A DNA stretch of 64,000 bases from assembly GCA_039566865.1 (NCBI GenBank), contig CM076949.1, forward strand, positions 1,612,001 to 1,676,000, in the 5' to 3' direction. Position 1 is the first letter of the stretch; each line of letters begins with the position of its first letter. The position numbers and the translations under genes are program-made. Below are positions 11,206-24,528 of this stretch, one piece after another. The notes beneath the pieces are model-generated. The model searched no databases, was not told where the DNA came from, and saw only the letters and a list, made by a program, of their open reading frames with translations. The stretch comes from Aurelia coerulea (taxonomy: Eukaryota; Cnidaria; Scyphozoa; Semaeostomeae; Ulmaridae).

Positions 11206-14200
11206 ACGCAATCAATACTTCCAATTTTAATGTTTATTCATTTTCTTACGACTTTGTATATAGATATATATTTCAAGTGAAGTTGCTGTTCAGTTGTTCT
11301 TTTGTTAGCTAACAAATAATTGTATAAATATTTTACTATGTAATTGTCGTCAGCAAAATTTAGTTTGCTTTTGAAATTCTCAAAAGCTATTCAAAACAGT
11401 GAAAGCAAGAAATTAATTGCAGAAATGCTCATTTCTGGGAGGAATAGATCATTTCAGCAATCTGGATTAAAAGGATCGTTTGAAGATTGACGTACCAGTG
11501 TGGACAGAGAGCTTGCCTTAGACCCGTTCACACGGTACCGTTTTCATTTCATATTGGATTGGTGCGTTCTCGTGTAAATAGAAGGCCAATCCAATGTGAA
11601 AACAAAACGGTCTGGTGTAAACAGAAGGCCATTCCGATATAAAACCAATCCGGTATAAAGCGTTGCTTATCTATTTTGAGCATAACTATTAAAATGATAA
11701 AACTGTATAGAATAATTAATCTATTCGACTTTGCTTTGTATTATTTCGTGTGATTATTTTACATTTGATTTGCAACATTGTAATCGAAATATTTCAAAAG
11801 ATTTTCTAACAACACAGCTGCCTCCTTTCTTTGTTTTTCTTCCTAAGATCGAGATTATGGTTTGCAAAACCGATCGATGATATTTCGGCCATATGCTCTA
11901 CAATGCATCGATAAACTTTTCTTAGATTATGCCGATAACGTAGGATTTGCAACCACAAATTCCTGAAATTCTTACGTGACTGACGTCTTCAGAGGGGAAA
12001 AATAGAATAGAATTCCAAAGTCACAGTATCAAATCTTCTTACTATGAATCGTGTGGATCGTTCAAGGAAGAGTCCCTGAAGAGATTTAAAACAATATTGG
12101 AATATTTGATATTGTTTTCTTTTCCGGTTTTTACGAGCACTGAAAATTCTATCAGTAAAATTCGAATCTATGATAATCCTTGGTTGTGAAATGCCTAAAA
12201 AAAGTCGAAACATTTGACCAAATCGAAAAGAATCTCTGCACACAGAGAGAGGGGGAGAGAGTAACACGAAAGTACATTTTATCTCCCCTAAGAATTGAAC
12301 AATCAAAGTTTAGTTTGCCATGGGACTGCAAACTTCAGTAATTGCTTAAAAATTCTTTCCCTGTATCTCTTGAGAGCCATCAAACACCTTCGCGTATTAT
12401 TCTGTTTGAGAGGTTCCTTATGATTTGATCATTATCTATGATTTGATTGAGTGCTTTAGGCCCCTTTTCTGCCATTTTGCGACATATGAATGTTCATGAA
12501 TTCGAATTTTCCTGAGTTTTCCTTCCCTTGCTCATAAGAATGTGAGACAAAAATTCACAAGAATACTTTAATCCTTTTGCTAGCAAGCGAAATTTGATGA
12601 ATTGAAAACCATCCTAGGTACTATGATTTTTCAAGTTGGTATACCCGTTAGCCTACCGGGTACATGTGTGTTCCAATAAAAAATCAAACGTGTTAGTTAA
12701 AAAGCACACTAGCATTTGATCATATTTTCAATCTTCAAATTGTTTTTGGATATATTTGTGTCAAGCACCGAATACATTTAACAAATGATAGTGAAATAAA
12801 GGCATGAAAAACATGTTTTGAGCAACGATATTTTACAAAACATTGAATTGTTAGCTAAAAAGCTATTCCATACATTTTACTTACGAGCCTTCGAGGTTTA
12901 CATGAAAAAAACAACTTTGTCAAGGACGCTCAATTGGTATTGCAGGATTGCAGGGTAAACATTCAAATTAAAAATAATTTTTCACTTCTGGTTTTAGAAA
13001 ATCAAATGGAAACAAGATTAAAATTTCCCGCCATAAAACATGTTTTTGCTGTTTTGTTTCGTCCTTGACAAGTCGTTATCGAGTTGAAATCAATAAATAG
13101 ACCTTTTTTACTTGCTAGAAAAATAAAAAATATTGATATCCACACCGCCGCAACTTTTTGCCACAACTAGCAGTATTTCCACTAAGAACGGGGGGCTTTC
13201 TTTTTATTTCGAAGACTTTACCAAGTTTGGACGCTCGATCCAAGCCTCTTTTCCAGCAAGTGAAAAAATTGGTCTATTGATTGATTGATTGATTGTTTGG
13301 CGGTCTTCTCTGCATAATTTATCATAATTAGTATCAAACACTATCCGTATTTTGGTATTGAAAATTGCACTGCTTTGCATCTGGGGTCATCGAAACATCG
13401 TCACTCGGTTTTGCTACATTTAATCATCTTAGAGAGGACAAGTACAGTTTAAAAGCTGGTGAGTTTTAATTTGAAATCGTCTCTTCGTGATCATCTCTTC
13501 TAAGGCGCTTTATTCATTCAGCGAGTTGATTAAATGCAAGCTTTCCGGAGAGGTGGTGTGATAGGCCAAGAGCCTTCCCGTGTGTGTCATGCTTCTGGAG
13601 GGGGTAGTTCATTCTGGAGGACTTTTCTGAACATTTTGCACCGCTCCTACAAATGCAGACATTGGATAAATGGCTATGAGATTATCAGAAATATCTCATT
13701 CACATTACTAATTTGAAAATCACAAATATCAATTGCACTATTTGCCAAATTTTTCATCTGACACTGGTCACATCATGCAAATTTGGTAAATTTGGTAGTC
13801 CTCAGAAAAAAGCAAGAATAGCTAGCCAACTATAGTTTCATTAGATGAAAGATGCACAGAAATTTTTAAAACAAAAATTGCATGGTTTAGCACCATGAAG
13901 AGCAGCTACTTGAAAAGTTGCCCCCTCCGATGAATTTCTTTGCCACTTGTGTACATTCTACTTAGCCCAAATTTTGAGAGTAAAATCTATGATCTGAGCT
14001 CAGTTTGTTTTCAAAATAAGCATTTAATATGCAATAATTTTCAGAAGGTATCATTTTGCAAAGGTAGGCCATCAGAGGTATGGCATTTAGTCCCTTGTAC
14101 ATGTTTACCCGATCTTATCTCTTCGCTGTTTTGAACCAACTTCCTACAACAATTCGTCAAATATTCTCTCGAGCAAAAGGCCAGGTAATATTTTGTTTCC

Positions 14201-15600
14201 AAGATAGTTCAGGTATCCTTTTCGTTCAGTTTTGTTTTTCAAATTCATTTTGCAAAAATAACTTCGAGATTTCAACCTCCATGGCTGCGACGGTGTATTA
14301 CATCGATACATGTGGGAAAAGCATATGGCCTCTCGCAGCTTCGCTAAGTCTCACGGATTTAAACTTCTAATCGGCCGCGTGGGCAGATCTCTAACCAAAG
14401 CTTTACTGAAACCAGTGGCCAGAACTTCCAGTTAACTAATATAAGACTGAAATGAGAGGATAATATAGTCTGCAAATGCATTGCGTTTTCAGGTAAAGTA
14501 ATCCTATTTGCCTGCATGGCTGACGTTTTGCTTAGGCCCATCCGTTTTCGTTCCCACGAAATTACATGACCGGAAATAATTTAACAGCATGGTGAAACAT
14601 TCTCAAGAGAATTGCTTGTCAGAATGTTGTGCACTGTTTGTTTCAGTTGGATAACAGAGAATCTGACCGTTGGAGATTGGGAATTTTGTAAGATTCTTGT
14701 GAAATAGTGTCAGGGGAAATATTTGTTCAGGCACCCCACCACTCAGCAATGAATTGAAAGGCCAGTTTTGGGGCTGTGTTCATTTTGCTGTTTATGTTGT
14801 TGGATTACTATATAAACCTGCAGATTAACTGAGTACGGACACATTGTTTCTTCCAAAAAATTTGGGCTGCACAGGGGGAATTGGAATGAAAACTGACATG
14901 TACCAGATTGGGACCAGATCACATGACAGTCTCTTGTGCCAAGAACAATTCCTGGACCTGTGTTTGCATGGTGACGAAAGCCCCATTTAACACAGCAAAA
15001 TGTTGGCATTACATATGGATAAAAGTTGTACCCATACCAAAAATTTTCCCTGCTTGGCACAATGGTAGGTAGTTCCTGCAGCACGGCATGGAATAAAACT
15101 TGCAGTGTAAACACTTTGCGGAACCAAGTTTCTTTGAATGCATGCATGATGTTATCCTTTTCATGCCAAAAATCACCATAGTGTAAATGGGGCTAAGTTC
15201 TTGTCAACAGCGGCAGAGAACAGCCCCTATCAGCTGTAGCCCCCACATGGGGTGAGGACTGGGATTTTCAAAAGTTGGCTTTATGTGTCTACATGAGCGC
15301 AAAAGACAATAAAATCTGGGGGCTGCCTGAAAAAATCCACAGTTATTTATGAACATTCTGCCCAATTGAAGGTGGTTTTTGCCAGAACATTGCTAATTTT
15401 TGCTAACTTTTCTAATATGGGGCTGCTACCCCAGCCCCCTTGCTCATATGCTATGATATGGTTGTTGTGGAAGATCTCATCAGGGGAATTTTCCTCATCA
15501 TTTTCTTTGTGCGGTTGCTCTAAAAATGCATGAAATGTTTCAGCTTGCAAGTATATCCACCCCACCTGTAAATTTGATTATTTTCTCATTCTTAGAATCT
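11206..15600. other. Non-coding stretch, no supportable gene
   Basis: AT-rich intergenic or intronic DNA. All open frames here are short, lack flanking splice logic with a partner, and resemble no family I know. Small direct repeats such as the CCAATCC words near 11550-11650 are present. I see nothing else to annotate. Confidence 0.5.
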
Positions 15601-15616
15601 GTTTTCTTTTTTGTAG

Positions 15617-15646
15617 TTTTACACAGAAAGAGCAATATGCATTGAG
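15617..15646 (+). CDS. Weak candidate 30-nt exon
   Basis: A strong polypyrimidine tract and TTGTAG acceptor precede it and a GAG|gtaagc donor follows. The 30 nt keep the frame and read FYTERAICIE or, in another frame, FTQKEQYALR. No homolog is recognised, so this is based only on splice-site quality. It could be an upstream exon of the VWC gene or a chance match. Confidence 0.15.
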
Positions 15647-18375
15647 GTAAGCTTTATTGAGTCTTTATTATCCTTTGAGTAAAGAATTGCATGAGACCCA
15701 TTTTCACAGAGGAGACTTGGCAAAATTTCCAATGATTGCGCATTTTCAGACAAAATAAAGTAAATATTGAAAAAGGCCACAGGTTACCCTCTTCTCATGG
15801 AGCTCCTGAATTATGTATAAATAATAATGATACATAGTAAATGTTTATAAAGGGGCTGGAAGGCCAAGGCCTATAAAGCCCTGTTTTTCTGCGGCTACTA
15901 ATCTAGTTGAACTTGAATTTGAATTTTGAATCCCCATGTAGGCTTACAAAGAGTTTTTTGAAAGTTACCACATCCTTTGCTTCGACGATGTTAGCTGGCA
16001 AGCAGAACGATTCGCTTGGAATAAAAGTTCTTTCTATCATCCAATCTGCATTTATTCAAAGACTATTTTATATCTATGACCCCTATTGTCGTTGAGCTTG
16101 TAAAACTTTGAGGGGTCAGCGCCAATGAGGCCATGAAATAATTTGTAAGTTGTGATCATATCATCACGCTTTCTTCTATACTAAAAAGTCAGTAATTTTA
16201 AAACTTGCATTCTTTCGTTATAAGATAATTGGCTGACGCCTCAAACAAGCTTTGCTGCTCATCTTTGAACTGCTTCAAGTTGTTTTAGGTGTTTGACCTT
16301 GTACGGGTTCCATACAGAGACAGATGATTCTAGCATAGGTCTGACAAGACTCTTGTAAAGACCAATGAACACATTTCTGTCTATATAAGTCATTGTTATT
16401 GATGCCAGGACTTCAATGGCTTGCAATAAGATGCCAGGCCATGACAGATATATTTATAATTTGAAGCATTTAGTCAGACTGCTACTTGTAACCAAAATGC
16501 CTTTAATGGTGCACCTGACTTTAGCTTTCTACCCTAAATCTTGGAAATTAGTATAATTTTTAACTTTTTTCGTTTCTGAGTGTATCAAATTAATCAAACT
16601 TTGGTTTTTCTTGAGTAGCTAATTTGCAGTTCAGCCTTGTGGTGCACATTAACATTTGGTTTTTGGCAATAATTCTCAATAGAAATACAACATTACCTAA
16701 CTTAGAATAGCCTCCAAAGAGAACTGACAATAGAAATAATACAAATGTTCCATGCCACTCAGGAATTTGTATCAGAATGTAAAGAATTTAAGAATTATTG
16801 TAAATACTTTCTACTTCTTGGGAATTCTTGTTGGAGTGGATCTTTTCCCTTTCTAAAGGTACAAGTATTTTACTGAAAATGTGTTCCCTAAAACCTTTTC
16901 AAGAAAGGGCCTTAAATTCCTGATAAGATTTTCTAGCTTCTGAGCATTTGAGCCTCATCTTAATCAGAACTTAACAATGTCTCAATATTTTATTACCAAA
17001 ACAGCTTGTTTCGTCATTAGATAGTCTGCTCCATAATTTTATATTAGATTGTTTCCTCCATATTTATTGAGAAGCTGGGCTTTCAGAAGTAATTCAGTTA
17101 GCAGAGCCAGAATTCTTTCAACACCCTTGAATTTATGGCAGAAGTGATTTGCATAAACAACACAGATGAGATGTCATTAGGATCTACGTTTGATTTACGT
17201 TTCTGGAGTTCTGATTACATACATTTGGAATTTCTAGTTAAGGTCTATTTGTCTATTATGTCAATTTATAGAAATTCAAAATCATGAAATAAACAAGAGT
17301 AGGGGTGAGTGAAAGTCTTTTTGTTTGTATAAAGAAATGAAATGTTGATATACTGTACGCATTTTTACAAACAGCTAAGACTCAGAGACTACTGAAAGAC
17401 TGAAAGACTAGACTACTGAAAGTTTCTTAAAGTTATCATATTTTGAGTATTCGGAGTTTCTTACGTGTTTCTTTTGAGTTACATGATTCAGTAATGTAGT
17501 ACGAGAAACAATTGAAAATATAGTAAAAATGTGCTAAGTATTTCCTTAATTAACATAGATAGTTGCTTAAGTGATGTTTCCAAGGAGTTTCTTATCAAAG
17601 AAATAAAAGAGTGTGAAATACATGAGACTACACATGACTCACAACGTGTCAAGTAAAAAATTGATGAAAGTATGTATTTGCTGTTAACTGCAATGAAAAA
17701 TCAAATCACACAGTGAAATGTCGGCAGATTTCCCTTGTGACTAACAGCATAACAAAAGAACATTCTTCTTGCAAAAGACTGGTAAAACCCAAAATAGTCA
17801 CTGTTACTGTGTTTTAAGAAATAAATATCTTTATTTTGTTTACAACTTGCTTTTAATCACACAGCAGTAATATAATTTATTAATTCAGATTTTTATCCTT
17901 CCGAATAGAAATACCTAATTGCATTGATTTAAGCAAATTGCGCTTTCAGAAAGAGAAATCTCGTCCTTTGAAGTAATGCCCTAAATCCAGACCATCGATT
18001 AAAAAGAACACCTGGCGAAGTTGTTTACATCAAAATCATGAAAAAGTTATGTATCCAGCTGTTTGATCCTTGAAAAGCTTCTTCTCACACAAAGAAGAGG
18101 AGAAGTTATCAAGAGGAGATAGGTTGCATTTTGTATAGATCTTGGTTCTTAGGTCTTTGTGGTCTATGTTTTGGAGTTCTTGTAACTTTGACTTAGGTCT
18201 GAGACCCAGTGAAGCCAATCGAGCATCCAACAAAATCTTCAACTATTAAGGGTTTCTTGTTCGCCATTGCTCTCTCAACTTCTCTAAATTTTCACTTTCT
18301 TTTTATCACTTCACTTTTATTGTTTGTTGGATTTCAAAAGCGAAGTTTTTAAATTTCTGAAGGAAATATTTCACA
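15647..18375. other. Non-coding stretch with a degenerate MITE
   Basis: No exon is supported. Around 17380-17610 there are GTTTCTTA words and an AAGAGTGTG right end that resemble the TA-flanked MITE family, in degraded form. The rest appears to be unique AT-rich DNA. Confidence 0.4.
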
Positions 18376-18612
18376 CTTGTGAGTGCATTCGAAACAAAGG
18401 GAGCCAAACGTCATGGTTGGCTGCGCCGAAGGTGTGAAATCTATTCTTATGGCTGCCAAGTCGCAGTTTCATAATCAGAACTGTGCACAAACTTCGAGTG
18501 GGAATTTTGTAAAACAGCTTTTAGAATAAATTTCACACGTTCAACACAGCCGACCATAATGTTTTGCTTTCTCTGTTTATTTTGATTTGATTGACTGCAC
18601 TTAGAGGTATGC
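18376..18612. repeat. TTTCACAC interspersed repeat, copies 2 and 3
   Basis: Two adjacent blocks carry TTTCACACTTGTGAGTGCAT and GGTGTGAAATCTATTCTT, then the inverted form with CAGCCGACCATAATGTTTTG. They match the blocks at 3820 and 57171. They are non-coding. Confidence 0.5.
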
Positions 18613-18789
18613 AAGCTACCCTCCAGAAAGATAAGTCGCATTTCCTTTCAGGAAACCTGGATCTGTTGTTTTACAAAAATTTTCTCTTGCTCTCAGCTCT
18701 TGTTTCGTTGGAGCTTATGGGGTATTTTTCATGTTGTGGAATGTATTTCATACATACTTACTCATTCGTCCATATACTTGATCTGTCGT

Positions 18790-18850
18790 TTCTTTATTCT
18801 TTCTTTCTTTCTTTCTTTCATTCATTCATTCATTCATTCATTCATTCATC
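18790..18850. repeat. Microsatellite (CTTT)n followed by (ATTC)n
   Basis: About seven CTTT-type units pass directly into about nine ATTC units. The open frames across it, rich in FHSFIHSF, are microsatellite artefacts. Confidence 0.95.
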
Positions 18851-18990
18851 ATTCCATGCATTCTGTAGTTGTTCTATTTATCAACCAATCAAATCAGTTA
18901 ATTGATTTGTTCAATCTGTTGGTCATTTTCACAAAGATCATTTCTGAAACTCGTTGTTCCTCTGACAGTGTGTAACCCTCTGACTTTTCA

Positions 18991-19135
18991 GCAAGAGCAG
19001 TCAGGCGGACAGGGTTCGATCCCAAGTAGAGCCCACCCCTTGAGCATCATGACAAGGGGTCGCAGACTCGATTAGGTCTTCTCCACTTCTGCGATCCCAG
19101 CGCTTGGCGCTGAGAACTGCAGCTTCGCCTTCATA
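18991..19135 (+). mobile_element. tRNA-derived SINE, 5'-truncated copy
   Basis: It shares CAGTCAGGCGGACAGGGTTC, the CTTGAGCATCATGACAAGGG block and the GATCCCAGCGCTT block with the fuller copy at 37350-37545. The B-box-like GGTTCGATCCC is intact but the A-box half is missing. Confidence 0.7.
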
Positions 19136-19139
19136 TATT

Positions 19140-22100
19140 AGGATAATTGTAACATTAATTGCCAGATAAATATAGGTACTAATTTAACCAGTTTTCCTGG
19201 TCAGTTTTAACTCATACTTTCTATACTTTTACAGACAGGTTCCTTTCACATGCGTAAACTTGGTCTAGTCTCCTTCGCAGTCTTTATTTAAAATGCCTGC
19301 CGGTCCTCTCAAGTTCGTAAAGTTTATTGGATTCGAATCTTCTCGGCATATGGACTAAACGTGTGGTTGTTAATGATTCATAAAACCTCATGATCTGTGT
19401 TTACGCCGGATTCTCAATGATTGCTAAGGTTCATGCAGGATATGTTTGACACTGTTTCAGATTAATTTAGTGACCCAACGGAAAGTCACGATATCTGTAA
19501 TTAATCCAAATCAATCCTTCCCATTAGGATTCATGTTTCACATCTGTGGATTACTTTATTTCTGATTCCTCACCTAATCCAGCGAACCACAAATTGATCT
19601 TGTGAATGAAATGGATTTTGTTTATTGCGTGAATGACGTTTGGAGCCCATGTTTTTTGCAGCTGTTATTTTTGATAGAAGTAATAAACGTTAGATCTTGA
19701 CTATGGAGGAGCAGATATGGTCCTTAGGTTTCCGATTGTTGCATAGCCAGAAAGTTGTATTATCTTACATTCAATTGTCCCAAAAAATTGTATCCCGTTT
19801 GTGTGGCTGCTGTGGAGGAGCTTTAACGTTGATTGTATCACTTATTACAAAGTTGCATAGGATGGGCTTCAACTTAGAGTTTGAGTCCTTGTTTGAGTCA
19901 ATCTGACATGTGATTGCTGATTTATGGCAGAGGAAAGGCAAAATAAGTTTTTGCTTCAAAACCAAGGGTTCTAGCGTTGCATTAGAATTTTTCTACATTT
20001 TCAAAGGGTTCACTGCAAGAATAGTGGCCACTGGGAACCCTCCGACATGAAAAATGAGGAAATAATTGGTAAATGAACCTAGTTTCTCAATTTGTCCTGT
20101 GTTGAACTGAACAGACTGTATGTTTTCTCCGTCCGCCGTTAGCTTGCATGAAGTCGTGTAGTTTTGCGGAATCTGTCCATTAAAGTATCGAGAACAACAC
20201 TACTGGTATGTCTATTGAAAACGTCTTTGCGGATTGAATCACTCTTGCTCTGTTTAATTTCATAAAGGGTTTGATCTGCCGATTGTTGAATACTTAATAC
20301 ATCTGATTCATATAATATGACCCCTATGTGGACGTATTAACCATGTATGCTATTTGATGTGAAACGCATTTTAGGGATTTGATAGTAAGTAGACGCATCT
20401 TTATTGAATGACAGGTGCCAAAGGAGAATAGAGCACTTGCTGAACAATAGACCTGGAACAATAGAGCACCAATAGAACAATAGTCCAGGAACAATAGAGA
20501 TTCAATACAACGATAGAGCACCTGAATATACAGACATTGTCGCTGCGAAAACAGGTCTCCCGTCCTGCTTTCCGGCTGTTTTCGAAAGTTAAACAATTAG
20601 GCAATTTTGTTTATCCAAAAACACACCGATAAATTGCTCACGTTATGATCCATCTGCTTATTTATTGTTGTTATTTACGTAAATATGCGTGAAATTTTGG
20701 TTTGTGAGTTAATAAAGATCTTGGCATTTTAAAGGAAAATCTGGACACCAGGTATAGATATGAATTTATTGTTGTCATTTAGTACGGAGTCAATTTATTG
20801 ATTATCGGCAAGGCTGGAGGCACGTAATGTCGTGTGTTATCAACAGTCTGTTCATTAGTAGATATGGTAGATGATCAGACAATGCATTGTATCACTCTGC
20901 TATCAAGAACATGATTAGGAAATTTGAATGATTTTGATTTGATTAATTCATATATCGTATAGCTGAGCACAAAATTGTTTCATTTTCTTGTTTGCAAGAA
21001 CAAACCAAGGTTGAAACTTCCTCGGCAAGGTGAAACAAGAGTGCAGTTACAATTTTGTTATCGCGTTCCGGTAAAATCTTTCCTGTTGCTAAAGTAATGA
21101 ATTCTTCTCAATGGCATAGTTTCTCAAAGTTTTCAATTTCCGCTGAGTCAAAAACATGTTAGATTGTGCAAAGTGGAATTTTCGTCCAGTTGAAATTTTG
21201 AAAATGTTGTAATGCAAAGTGTGAGTTTCTTGAGAATAGATGCATTAATGGATTCAAGAAATTCCCCCAGCATTAGTGCTACTCTGTGCCATATAGCTGT
21301 TTTCAAGAAAGTATCACTATTCATTTTAGCAAAGGTTTGCTTCCTGTGTCATGTTCAGAGAAATGTTGACCCTTCTGTGATGCCATTTTTTACCACTATA
21401 AAAATTGTCAGATATTGCAATGCAAAATACAAATGTGTTTTGACAATACGTTTAGCTGTAGATTGCAGATAGGTTCTTCATGATGTGCAAGTTTCAGCTA
21501 TAGGTCAGCTGTAACGCGGCGTATCTTTGATATCTTATTGTGCAATTCTGATATCTCTTACCTGAACTTTCTTTGTTTTAATTTGTCATTTCAGCACAAG
21601 GCATAGTTTGTTCTTGAAAGATTATGTTTATAAGAACGTTTATCGGATTTAGTTGGTTAGAATTGAGCTAGACTATATCTCTTGCCTCTATTTGCTACAT
21701 TTAAAAGCATTTTATACGAGGGAAAAGCATCATCCCACAATCATAAACTAGAAATGAAAATATGCACTTATTTTTTGACGACTTAAAAGAATATTTACTT
21801 TTCTTAACCTGGTTCAGTCAATATTTGACTCGCAATGATCAATTTTAAACTTTCATCGCGTTTGAGCATGTGCCTTGTTTTAGATTCATCTTAAGTGCTG
21901 TAGCCTTACTTATGCAATAGCGAGAAGATTTCAACAAATTTTTGTTCATGAATATATGCGATTTGGTAGCTTCTCAGAATTCAGAATGTTAGTTAGCTAT
22001 CTAAGCCTTTAACAGGATCGTAATAATTTCACTTGTAAGATCACCGCTGTAAAGTGCTGCACACCTGCAAACTTACCATGAAAGATATTTTCTGAGTCAT

Positions 22101-22330
22101 CGGACAAGATCGTGGGGGAAAATAAGAGCTCAACGATTGTCAATGAAGATAGATTAACAATTGTGGCACCACCAGAAGTAGGATAACTACTTCTTTGGTA
22201 TTTCGTGACATACGGTGTTATAGAGCTTTCTCTTGCTTTTATGTAGGCTCTTTTTGATTGTTGGGTGAATTTTGTAATACAAAAGAATCAGGCCTCCGAT
22301 AAGACAAAGTGATTTACGGTTCAGAAGAAA
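19140..22330. other. Non-coding stretch
   Basis: No exon is supported. A repeat resembling the left part of a mariner-type element (GTCCCAAAAAATTGTATCCC then TGTGTGGCTGCTGTGGAGGA) spans about 19771-19960 and recurs at 27339-27540. Near 20440-20530 there is a short set of degenerate AACAATAGAG words. The rest appears unique. Confidence 0.4.
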
Positions 22331-22420
22331 CGATTTCACACCTCAGGTCACCTCAGGTGCGCTCAACCGAATCAAAATAAACAGAGACTTTAATATATCA
22401 TGGTTGGCTGAGGTGAGCTG
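22331..22420. repeat. TTTCACAC interspersed repeat, copy 4
   Basis: It starts TTTCACACCTCAGGTC and carries CGAATCAAAATAAACAGAGA and CATGGTTGGCTG, the core words of the dispersed family. It is divergent from the other copies. Confidence 0.4.
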
Positions 22421-24443
22421 GAAGTGGAAAATATATTTTTCTGTACCGTCAATCTCCTTGTCTTTTTTTGAGAGATCTTTTATTTTACGAAATTCATCTT
22501 TGTTGGTGAGGACAATCGATTGTAGCATAGCAATTGTTGTCTTTAAATTTCTCGAAAGCGTCTGGGAATTGCTCATTGTTATAACGAGAGTGGCTCACTA
22601 TCCTCTTGAAAAATATGTTAAGGCTATTATAGGCCTACTTTATAGTGCTCTCTTTGTTGGAAATTTGTAGATTTTTATTGTTTATCTCAATGGTATTCTG
22701 TGTGACACTTGTTTAGCTTGACTTTCTGCTCTCTGCCGGATGCTGTTGCCTCCTAGTTGATGCTCATTCCACTTCGAATGATAGCGGTTTCTGTGGCATC
22801 AAAGATGCTTCAATTTCGAAATCCCCTACCACCACTGCCTTGTTTGCACATACTGTAGATTCGTAATCATTATCATAAAACATCAATAGACATACAGTAT
22901 GAATATTCATCAGCAAACATATCATGTCAAACTTATCACGAAAAATAATCAGCGTGGACAAACACTCAAGAGGAATCTGCTCAACATCTTCAAAGTGTGG
23001 GAATATCATTTCTCAGCTGCTTTAGGTCTTAATGGTTTTCTTTACATGTCTATTTTGGGATGCCATGAGGTGTCGGGCTCAGAGATGCAAAGTCGCACGT
23101 CCTTTTCGTGTAATCGTTTAAAGAGACTCTAGTATTATATTTGCAACGGTACCTACCTAAATTCAAATTTTGCTGATATATATGGCCAAAGAAAAAGATT
23201 AAACATTCCAAGATCCTGCCTTCTATCGTGCAGTTCGTGGGTTAGATGAGAGCGTAATGACTGCTTTTTTAGTAGATTGGGTGCCGCACTTGGACAATGG
23301 TTTATGTAATGGAGGAAGTCATTGTTATCATGAAATGTGACTGTTTGAATATCTTAAAGTCCCCAAATATGAATGTGAATTCTCCAGACAGGAACCACAA
23401 TGTTTTATAGAAAATATTAAACAGAAATGGAGGCTTTTCAAGAGGTAAAAGCACTCGCTGCGCTCGCATTTCGACATTCCCCTAGTCATTGCGAAAGGTT
23501 GACCCAGAAGGCAAACTTTCAAATTCTTCCAAATTGAGTAGTTCTTTGATTGACCACAAAATAGGTATTTATCCTGGTTTGTCCTGTATCAGAAGACGAC
23601 TTTAATGCTAAGAATAAACCAGACTTATTGATTTGTTCACTGAACAATTTTTGTACAGTATTTTCGAAGAATGTTTTTGCAAATAAAAGCTATCTTTGCA
23701 TACTGACTCGCTGTTTGACCAGAAGATGTTATTTTTCTCATTCTTGAGTGCCTTTCGCAGCTGAATAAGCGGTCTAGGTATATTGTTGCTACTGAACGCT
23801 CATCACGCAATGTAGGAAGGTGATATTAATTTTTCGTGACATCGGTAGTTTATATGACTTTCCAATCAGACACGAGGTTGATTTGGTAGTATCATAGTAT
23901 GTTTGTTATGAACGTAGAAAGAAGCTAATAGCATCTGAATTTATCCAAATTATCAAGGATTTCTTACTGCAGAGATTTCTTCAGAATAAGACTTATGAAT
24001 CTTAATGCAGCAAACTCAATTTTTTTAGTTCAATTCAGTTCAATTCAATTTTGTTCATATTTAATGGTAGTACATGTGTAAACTATCAAAGATAACAACA
24101 ACGGTTAACTAATATATAGATATATATATATATATGACAAAATATAAACTTTGTTGCTTTGGGCACTCGAAAATAAGTGCCCATTTGGTAAGTTCCAAAC
24201 GAGGTTTGGTGTTCCCAGCCAATTAATCATCCATATAGCAGCCTCCCTTTTACTTGTATCTGATGTTAACTTGATGTCTTGTTTTTAGTTGTGTTGTCCT
24301 GCGGCTTTTTACTTCGCTGTAGACTGTAAAGTGTTTAAAAATATTAAAAACATTAAAGAAGGCAATTTTTTTTATTGGGGTTTTTTATCAAAACATAACG
24401 AGAAATTCTCATGTATTAAGGTGCTGTTTTTTTATCTCAACAG
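22421..24443. other. Non-coding stretch with (TA)n
   Basis: No exon is supported. A short TA microsatellite lies at about 24116-24135. I see nothing else. Confidence 0.4.
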
Positions 24444-24528
24444 AATGACATGATACGTCAAGTTCGTACGTTCATACTCATGAGTCTTTACTACAAATCG
24501 AACACGACTTCGGATTCAAAAACATCAG
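24444..24528 (+). CDS. Candidate exon upstream of VWC gene
   Basis: It is preceded by TTTTTTTATCTCAACAG and followed by CAG|gttagt. Only one frame is open, NDMIRQVRTFILMSLYYKSN followed by TTSDSKTS, and it ends in phase 1, which is the phase required by the VWC exon at 34563. No signal peptide or known domain is visible. Phase and splice sites are the only support. Confidence 0.22.

Noticed and set aside
18591..18975. Phe/His/Ser-rich frames
   Set aside because: Translations of the CTTT/ATTC microsatellite.
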